Below are positions 56,579 to 64,000 of a stretch of DNA of 64,000 bases, in pieces. Position 1 is the stretch's first letter. Each line of letters opens with the position of its first letter. The translations under genes were made by a program, and so were the position numbers. The DNA lies in the NCBI GenBank assembly GCA_004009845.1, contig RMBW01000011.1:424771-488770 (forward strand), in the 5' to 3' direction. This DNA comes from Davidsoniella eucalypti. Lineage: Eukaryota > Ascomycota > Sordariomycetes > Microascales > Ceratocystidaceae. The notes beneath the pieces are model-generated. The model had not been told where the DNA came from. It did no database searches and saw only the letters and a list, made by a program, of their open reading frames with translations.

Positions 56579-59500
56579 GATGTAGTGTTTTATAATAATG
56601 ATGATAGCGGTAGTTCAGTCGATGCAGAGATTGCTCTCATGAATTCCTCTAAGACTAAGATTCTGTACTTTTTTTCAGTCAGGTATATGGTTATCTTCCA
56701 AGCGAGAAGATATTTTAGAAATTAAGCCAAGATCGAGATAGCAAATGTTTTACTTGTCACGTTTTATACTCTTAATGCGTAAAACAACCCCCAAGGCTTT
56801 CAACAACCACAACAGCGACGGCACTACTATAAAATGGCCGTCGCTGGGAGATCACAGGACACGACGTGAAGAGACAGAGAGAACAGCGTCCTAACTGAGG
56901 TATTTATGCGGCTCCGTACAGTGACGATCAAAAGCGAGAAGAGGCGATCGGTCGCGAGAGTGGATATAGCCTCAGTAGCTTATTCTAGTGATAGACGGTA
57001 GCTTTTGAGATATGATAGCGGAAATTCATACGAAGTGGAGAGTAGACAGGCTCCTGGATATTGCCAAGACAATATAGTGAAGCTTTATTAAAAGGCAATT
57101 CGAGTTGTATAGTAGTTGGCGGTAAGTTGTGGTGGTTACTAGTGGTGGTAGAAATGATGATAGTAATGGTAGACGAGCGAGGTTCCGAGGAATTGTGGTA
57201 ACAGTGCTTGACGTGGGAGTGTCGTCTAAATGGAAGATTGCCAATGCCACGGCCGGTTGTGCTTTGGCTGGAACGCACGCCTGCTATTAGTTCTGTCAGG
57301 TTTCGTCCTACTGGGCTTCCTTCAAAAGGTGGCAGTTCTTGGCGCAGCCGAAGGGGGGTCCCGGCGAGCAGTCAGTCGAATCTAGCGGGCACGGAACAAA
57401 ATAAACACAGTGGATAGTGGATGCAGTACTAGTAAGAAACAATGAAGTGCAAGTATGCAGTATGCCCCAGGTGCAAAGTTACGTCGAAGTTAGTGATTAG
57501 TAAAGCAGCAGGCGGGAGGAAGACACTAGATGCCACCAAACGCAGCAGGATAATGGGAATGATAGCAAAGAATAGCGACGCAAAGGAATGGCGTGGGCGA
57601 CAGAATATGAGAGAACGGCGATGGTGATGACGGTGGAAATAGAAAATAATATGAAGGGGAAGAAAAACAGGCAACACGAAGATACAAAAAAAGAACTAAA
57701 GCAAGAATCCGAAAATGGTCTTCTTGCCGTGTGGAATCCAATGGGCAGCCCACTAAACACAGGTAAACAACTACGAAGTAATTAGTACGCTGCTCTACAT
57801 TACTTTACTAGCGTCGGCTACTATTCGTCATCCGGGCTTTTCACATCGACGCCAAAACCGCGAGAAGAGGCGAGAAATCCGCAGGCCCAGGTCGAAGGGC
57901 GGCATCTACAGGAGGCAATCCAGACGGGCTTTACAGTACGTAGCATAATGATGCAACTTAGTATATGCGTGTATACATACATCTCTAACCTCTAAGCCCT
58001 TAGCCTCTCTGGCTTCTAGACTAGGATTCCTTCAATGGCAGTAGTTTCCGTTCTGCCAGCGCTGCGAACAAGGGCAACTGCTCCGCTGGGAACCCCAGGC
58101 GGAACCAAACAAGGAAGGAAGCACAAGATAAAATGGGCCTAGATTAAGAGAGAACCGCCATAGGCAACTACCACATTTAGTTTCTAGATATAAAAAAATA
58201 TAGAAACAACTGTAAAAGCAAAGGTAGTACGACTAAGAATGCGGAACGGCGAGATATCCAATGAAGAAACGTGCGCCGAGGAAACGAAACGACGATGGTT
58301 TGTTGTATCGAAATCGACGATGGACTTGGCGAGTCTCAGTGAAGGATTTGTGGGAAATTCTCGAGCGATCAAGTACAATCTACCAAAATCATTACAGCAG
58401 TTCATTCAGTAAGGCAGTGTACAACTTTATTCAGGCTACTAATAAATATATTACGAGCAGTGGATGAGATATATCATAATAGGCACCGAAGATGCACAAA
58501 GGTAGGCGGAAAAGCAGAGATGAACATCCGGCTGGGCATCAGCAGATCACGGTTCCTTTAGCCAAAAACGCTAAGAAATGATGCTGTAGGTATGTATAAG
58601 AAAGCAAATAGAAGATGGGTGAGAATCATGCGGCAGGCCTTTTTACTTGCATAGCCAGTCACAAAAACAAATAATAGTTAGACACACGGTTTACTTTCAA
58701 TTTTCATTACGCTACACGAAGTATACTTCCTGCTCGGTATTCGAAAATCTTTACTCCATCAAGAATACGGGTAATCACCTGCAAAACTGCTAAAACTCGC
58801 CGACAGCTACTGTCTAAATCTCATTGGACAAGATGAAAGCAAACCCTTAGCAAGTCAAAGCTACTTTGTATGGGAAACGTTGGGTAAAGTGTCATAAAAT
58901 GCCACTACCATCTATATATCTTCAAAGACTTTCCAAACAACTACATCAGCCTCTAGTAAATACGACAACGCAGATGAAAAACCACTATTGGCTTCCAGGG
59001 ACCAGAACATGTAGTCCCAAGGGGCATGAATATATAGTGAGCTAGGCTTATTTCGGACACCGATTCCAGGCGCAGTAGCCGCAACTACATACAGATATAC
59101 ATGTCTACACTGAAGTATTTTGCCGCTACTCCAAAAAAGAACCAGCGGAAAACTATCTGTAAAAGTCAGTCAGCCTTGCATCGGGCCGGCTTCCAACTCT
59201 ATAACGTCTATGAATTTATGACGTATGTTACTACACGCACAGTATGTGATAAAGATGAAATCAGAGCTATCAAGTATCACAGGTCTTTTACAGGAAGCTA
59301 AATAAAAAAAACATCAATGATATCTACTGGGAACGGAGATCCGGCGCTGAGCCGGAAAGACAACAGGATTTAGAGCGTATCAAGTTCGGGGGTCAGGGTC
59401 AGGAAGAGAATCAAAAGGAATATCAGAGGGCAGTCCACATCTGGCAACACAAGGGTCCGCACATAAGTCCTAGCAGAATACAGCAAGTACAGCAGGCGAA

Positions 59501-62500
59501 AGAGAAAGTTCATTCCGTTCAGCAGCATTTTAGTGGTATTTTATACGTGTGCAACTAGGGGGCGTGGATACAGACAAGCAATGACATGACAGCAGGGGTT
59601 ATATGTATGTATGTCCAGTGGTACAGTGGGCATTGGTGGATATATTTTTTCCTCTTCCGAGTAGAAAGCAGTTGCTTTAGTTTGATTTAGCAGTCCAGGT
59701 TAGAAAATCCAGGGAAGTGACCTGCTACTTTGAGTTGCCTTTGGGCTTGGCTTTGGCCGGGCTATTGCGAGATCGTGACATGCCCAGGTCTCTGGTTACA
59801 GTAGGAGTAAAAACAGCAGTCAGTCAAGTCGGTTTCCACGTATGACAAGAAACGCAATGACGAGGCCAGAACTCATAAACATTTCGCGTCTTATAACTTA
59901 TGAGATACAAGCCAAGCAAGTGCCTACCTCGTCTTTCTTCAGTCAGTTACTTGGTCGGACGACAAGCCCAGCACGAGGTTACAGTGAATAAATTCGCTGT
60001 CAATGGCTTCGTAGCAATACAACACACGCATGTAGAACTTGACTATTCCTCATATGGCGAGATATCCAAGCAGTTTTTTTTAATTTTTTAATGGCCACAG
60101 CGTGTGCTCTAGCCGACTCAGGTATCACCCCCCAAGAGCACTATCTCGTTTTCGCAGCGTTGCCTTCCGCAGCCGCGGCCATGCTAAGTCAAGTCAAGTT
60201 AACATGGGCAGAGATATACTAGTCCATTCGAATGAAGAAGAAAAAAGGAAGATTCAGAAAAGAGGGAAGGTTTTGCGTGGCCGGGTCCAGAACATGCACT
60301 GGCATCACCAGACGGCTGCAGGCCTTCTTTTCTTCTACCCTTATCCTCTCCCTTTTTTCTTTCTTTATGTATCTTCTCATAACACCAGACTTACTTTGTT
60401 TGATAGCGGCTGATATAGCAAAGTTTTTTATTATCTTTATTCATTTATATCAAGGTGGAAACGGAGCTTTAGTAGCTCGGTATCCCAAGATGCGCAGCCC
60501 TGAACTGATACTAGTATACAATGTAAGGTGAAGGACAACCTACTTCTCAACAGTGACAGGCCACTGAGATGCAGAACATTTGTTATGGTTTCGTTATATG
60601 CTATTCCTTCGCATTTCAACTTCTAATCCTTTCCGGGAAAACCCACCTCATCAGGAACCTGTCTCAAAACCTCTGGGCATTTTGTAGCTCCTTGTATTAT
60701 AAACTCTCTAAGAACAGTATGGCTACTACCTGGCATATCTGCAGAACTTCGTAGACGCGCCTATCATAAGCATAGGGTGGACTTCAGTAGTAGTTTTAAT
60801 TTGGTACAAGATCCGAGATACCGCCCTTATCTGTCCAACCACACTCGGCGGGCAGCCTCTTTGAAGGTTTCGGATGCCCCCGAATCTCGTCGTGTCCTTC
60901 ATCCATAGCACCCGACTAGATTACGCCAAATATTTCTTTCTTACCACAATCACCAGCCTCTTAGAGGCTCACTGAATAGTGGGGATGGTTAGCTCCACTT
61001 AGGGACTTGGTTTTGTGGGTCTTTTGGAGAATGGTTTTGTGGAGGCACTGTTTTTTTTTCTTTTTCTTTTTTTGTATTTGTTTTTGTTTTTGTTGCTCTT
61101 AGTTGAGGTATGGACCACTAGTTCTTCGGGGCTGCCATTGAGTTTGTCCAGTCCGGCGTCCAACCCGGCGTCGTATGATCTTAGTTATCTAGGTAGACGT
61201 TGAACATAATCAAACCAAATCAAAGCCCTAAATCTAGGTGTTTACATTTTTATCTTTTCCTTCTTTTTTCTCTTTTCACTTAGCTAGCTGACTAATTCGC
61301 TAACACGCCATCTCGCTACAAATCCAAACCCTTTACAGCCAGAAATAAAACAAACAAAAAAAAGCCATTTCTCTGTTGATCTGATTCATGGAGATGCTTC
61401 GAGAGCCAGGGCCGCTTATGCAAAGAGGCCCGAGTTCTGTTCTTACATTATTTTGATTTCATATGTGTCTTGTCCCATTCGTTATATAAGGAAGCATATA
61501 CATGCACTGACCAATAACTCTCATCCTTCTCATGTACGTTTCCCTATACAGAGGTACTGCTGTATTCAACATGATACGTCACAAATACATACATGTATAC
61601 ATGAATAGCCCCGGCCTTTTGTATTGTGTAATGACCTGTAAAGCGCGAATTGGCCGGTCCTGTACCGATTCCATACCGAACACGGATGTGATTTAAGCAG
61701 CCCGTTTTTATTTGATTTCCCCATTTCATCTTCAAAAGTCTTGTAGCCATTTAACTGCTCTCCATTTACAATCAGCCAGGCAAACCACAAAGCCGGACTA
61801 GGTAGTGCTATTCAGTAACCTTACTATACTGTCCACAGGCTAGAGATGATCGTCTTCTTATGAAATAGGCCGATCTGCGGAGCACGTAGGACATGCACAA
61901 CACCGAGGTGATGAATTTCACCCCGGGTAACAATGAAGACTCGGATAGTTCACAGAACAGTGGGAAATCTACTGCTTTCGTTTTCTAAGGGCAAGATGTG
62001 AGTTAATTTGTGTTCTTATTCTCTTTCATGGAGGTGTATATCTGAGGTCGCTGCATTTGACGTTGCGTCAAGTCCCGATTTTGCGGGCTTTCACCGATAT
62101 TACTAAGTCGCCATGTCTACATCTGTTCTATCGATCGACATTTCTGTGACTAGCAGTGAGTCAATATACTCTAGTACCGAAACAGCCATACACTGAAGTT
62201 ATCAGTCAACCATATTCTTGTCTTACGTATCTTACAACGGTCCATAAACTGACGACATGTACGAGACGATAACTCAAAGATGGTAAGACAACCAACTATC
62301 AATGTACTATACAGTAGTTGGCTTTCATATCTGGATTTAAAGAGCAAATGTTCCACTACCAAAAGCGTTACTTGTGATTTTGTTTATCAACACCGACACA
62401 TTTAAAGAACATGAATTCAATTACTATACCAAGTCACCATACTAAGAATATATATCCATTTCACTATAATCCCAGCACTGAAGATCCCAGTTAGATCCAG

Positions 62501-63034
62501 ATATATTTTACAATTATGTGTAATGCCGAGTATAGTCCTCTCTGCGAATAGCCGCTTTCCGAGAAAATACAAGAGACGCTTACCCACATAGAAAAAATAC
62601 GGAAAAAAGGAACGTCTCTATGGTAGTCAATCTAAATCAGCGTACAAGAATCAGGCTTCTCCTTTAAGTTCCGGATCAAAAAACAGCAATGAAGGATCAC
62701 TCATTAGATTCAGAAGTGCTTCCCGCGCACTAGATGATAAGAGACGAAAAACACCCGAACAGATCGTGTTCCATCGGAGTAAACTTTAGCCCATGATTAG
62801 GGTTCTCGTTTACTTAACCCTACCTATATAACATATGGGTACTACTTAGTCACGTGTAGCTATGAACATCACATCATGAATGATATCGAGGTTACTCACG
62901 ATGAACCTCAATGTCAACAGACCCCGTTGAGTCCGAACTAACGTGCCCAACCAATAAACTCATTACGGACATAACCCAAAACAATTTAGCATTCGCCGTT
63001 TCTACATTCGATCCGTCGTATTCACATCAAAGCG
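56579..63034. other. 6.5-kb gene-poor interval upstream of the Zn2Cys6 gene
   Basis: No convincing gene: open frames are short, and I recognise no conserved domain, tRNA or rRNA. The first 700 bp should hold the Zn2Cys6 gene promoter and leader. Pyrimidine tracts are frequent (for example 61047-61095). Another regulator-adjacent non-coding expanse, like the one at the left of the window. Confidence 0.55.
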
Positions 63035-63868
63035 ATGGCATTAGGAACTTCCGCTGCTCCATGGCGTGCCGCTCTCAACGCCCAAATCTCAAAATCAAGC
63101 ATGCCAATCTTTACACTTAGCACCATCCAACCTGAGAAAAAGCACTTAGCTTCATCATCAGCATCAGCAGCACCACCGATAGCATTACCGACAGACCCTG
63201 TATATCTTCCGCGTGCCCGCACGGTAGTCTTCCGAGGATTCTGGGCCGACCTACCGCCCAATCCACATAACACGGCACCGCGGAACACACCAATATGGAC
63301 GAGTGATGTACTTTGCATCACAACTGATGCGCGGATGGACAAAGTCGAACAACTCGGTGGCGACGCATCTGGTGGAGGCGGGCCCTTCGAGGCCGTATTT
63401 TGGTTCCCCGAGAACATGAGCCAGTGGCGCATTAGTGGCCGGGCATACCTACTCGGTCGTGATGCGGATAGTGGACATAGAGGACAGGCTCGCGCAGCTA
63501 TTCAGGCACAGATGCGACCCAGAGAAGAAAAATCAGCGGGAGGATCAGGAGTTCGGGCAACTCACGATGGAAACGGTGGATGGAGTTGGGCACGGGAAGT
63601 CACGGCGCATTTCGGCAACCTTAGCCCCGGAATGCGTGGTTCTTTCCGTAACCCAGTGCCTGGTCGATTGAAGCTCGACGCAAGCGGCGGAACTTCTCGT
63701 ATAGCCGAACCTGTCCACTGCTCGATAGAGACATCTGGTAGTCGAGGCGATAATGATAGACAGCTTGCTCTCGGCCAGGAAATTCATGACTTGGAGGATC
63801 CCGTGGCACGCGAGAACTTTCGCGGGAGGCAGTACGATACTTGGTGGACTCTTTATCTCGGCGGCTAG
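63035..63868 (+). CDS. Alr4036-type flavin-binding PNPOx-like protein (probably continues past the window)
   Basis: The ATG at 63035 begins MALGTSAAPWRAALNAQI, followed by FTLSTIQP, RARTVVFRGF, CITTDARMDKVEQL, FEAVFWFPENMSQWRISGR and REVTAHFGNLSPGMRGSFRN. These are hallmarks of the Alr4036-type pyridoxamine-phosphate-oxidase-like, FMN-binding domain with a split-barrel fold. The family segment around EDPVARENFR is normally followed by a hydrophobic strand and a VDLSDP-type end. Here the frame instead runs GRQYDTWWTLYLGG to a stop at 63866-63868. A donor-like CA/GTACGA at about 63832 and a GCTAAC near 63986 would fit an intron whose acceptor lies beyond base 64000. Alternatively the gene is truncated. 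The enzymatic role of the fungal family is unsettled, so only flavin binding is inferred. Confidence 0.8.
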   Translation: MALGTSAAPWRAALNAQISKSSMPIFTLSTIQPEKKHLASSSASAAPPIALPTDPVYLPRARTVVFRGFWADLPPNPHNTAPRNTPIWTSDVLCITTDARMDKVEQLGGDASGGGGPFEAVFWFPENMSQWRISGRAYLLGRDADSGHRGQARAAIQAQMRPREEKSAGGSGVRATHDGNGGWSWAREVTAHFGNLSPGMRGSFRNPVPGRLKLDASGGTSRIAEPVHCSIETSGSRGDNDRQLALGQEIHDLEDPVARENFRGRQYDTWWTLYLGG

Positions 63869-64000
63869 AATGGTCAAGGCTAGACGGGTTCAGAAACCGG
63901 GTGAGAGCATATGGTCAGTCAAGGTGTAAGTGTAAGTGTAAAAGAGTCATTTCCATTACTATACTGATATGGATTGGCACGTTGCTAACGAAGTGTCTAA
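63869..64000. other. Right edge, possible intron of the flavin-binding gene
   Basis: 132 bp with a short GTGTAA/GTAAGT-like repeat near 63925-63941 and a GCTAAC branch-like motif near the edge. Too short to resolve. Confidence 0.35.

Noticed and set aside
57442..57627. 61-codon frame with a CX4CX2C pattern
   Set aside because: The pattern is too short for a zinc ribbon, and the tail looks random.
62814..62824. TTAACCCTACC, similar to a telomerase RNA template (also near 23939)
   Set aside because: The match to the TTAGGG template is incomplete and there is no surrounding structure; it is a short motif expected by chance.

Overview
The window reads as nuclear DNA of a filamentous ascomycete (Pezizomycotina). 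Genes are multi-exon with mostly 54-71 bp GT-AG introns and visible CTAAC/CTGAC branch sites. Families diagnostic of these fungi are present: a Zn2Cys6 regulator, an Usv1/Rsv-type C2H2 regulator, a Goodbye-NACHT-TPR STAND protein and a fungal Ty1/copia element. No species can be named from the sequence alone.

Layout: (1) 1-731, the 5' part of a C2H2 zinc-finger gene running off the left edge, followed by a 12.3-kb stretch without a convincing gene. (2) 13060-17585, an intact 1,484-residue NLR-like STAND gene. (3) 19091-31532, a compact housekeeping block: CHL1 helicase (-) and ribosomal protein uL15/RPL28 (+) are divergent; RPL28 and CDC7 kinase (-) converge; CDC7 and condensin subunit 1 (+) are divergent; condensin and the complex I subunit NDUFA13/GRIM-19 (-) converge. 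CHL1, CDC7 and condensin all act in S phase and chromosome transmission. (4) 32208-48444, an accessory zone: a decayed phosphorylase-ankyrin gene, a full-length Ty1/copia element (33827-39250, TSD TCATC), two families of repeated hairpin modules (40249-40830), a GC-rich Pro/Ser-rich ORF of about 1,085 codons broken by one in-frame TAG, and a coiled-coil ORF broken by two in-frame TAGs. (5) 48957-51405, a secreted/single-pass membrane protein gene with three exons. (6) 52349-52996, a MITE-like inverted-repeat element. (7) 53750-56578, a five-exon Zn2Cys6 regulator whose zinc cluster is split by a 421-bp GC-AG intron. (8) 56579-63034, 6.5 kb without a convincing gene. (9) 63035 to the right edge, an Alr4036-type flavin-binding (PNPOx-like) gene that appears to continue past the window.

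All exon coordinates were derived by eye from splice motifs and reading-frame continuity. The spliced lengths are whole numbers of codons and match family lengths (CHL1 879 aa, RPL28 149 aa, CDC7 503 aa, condensin 1,204 aa, NDUFA13 124 aa). The most unusual signals are the hairpin-module arrays beside the Pro/Ser-rich ORF, the long ORFs interrupted only by TAG codons, and the intact and ruined NLR-type genes on either side of the housekeeping block.
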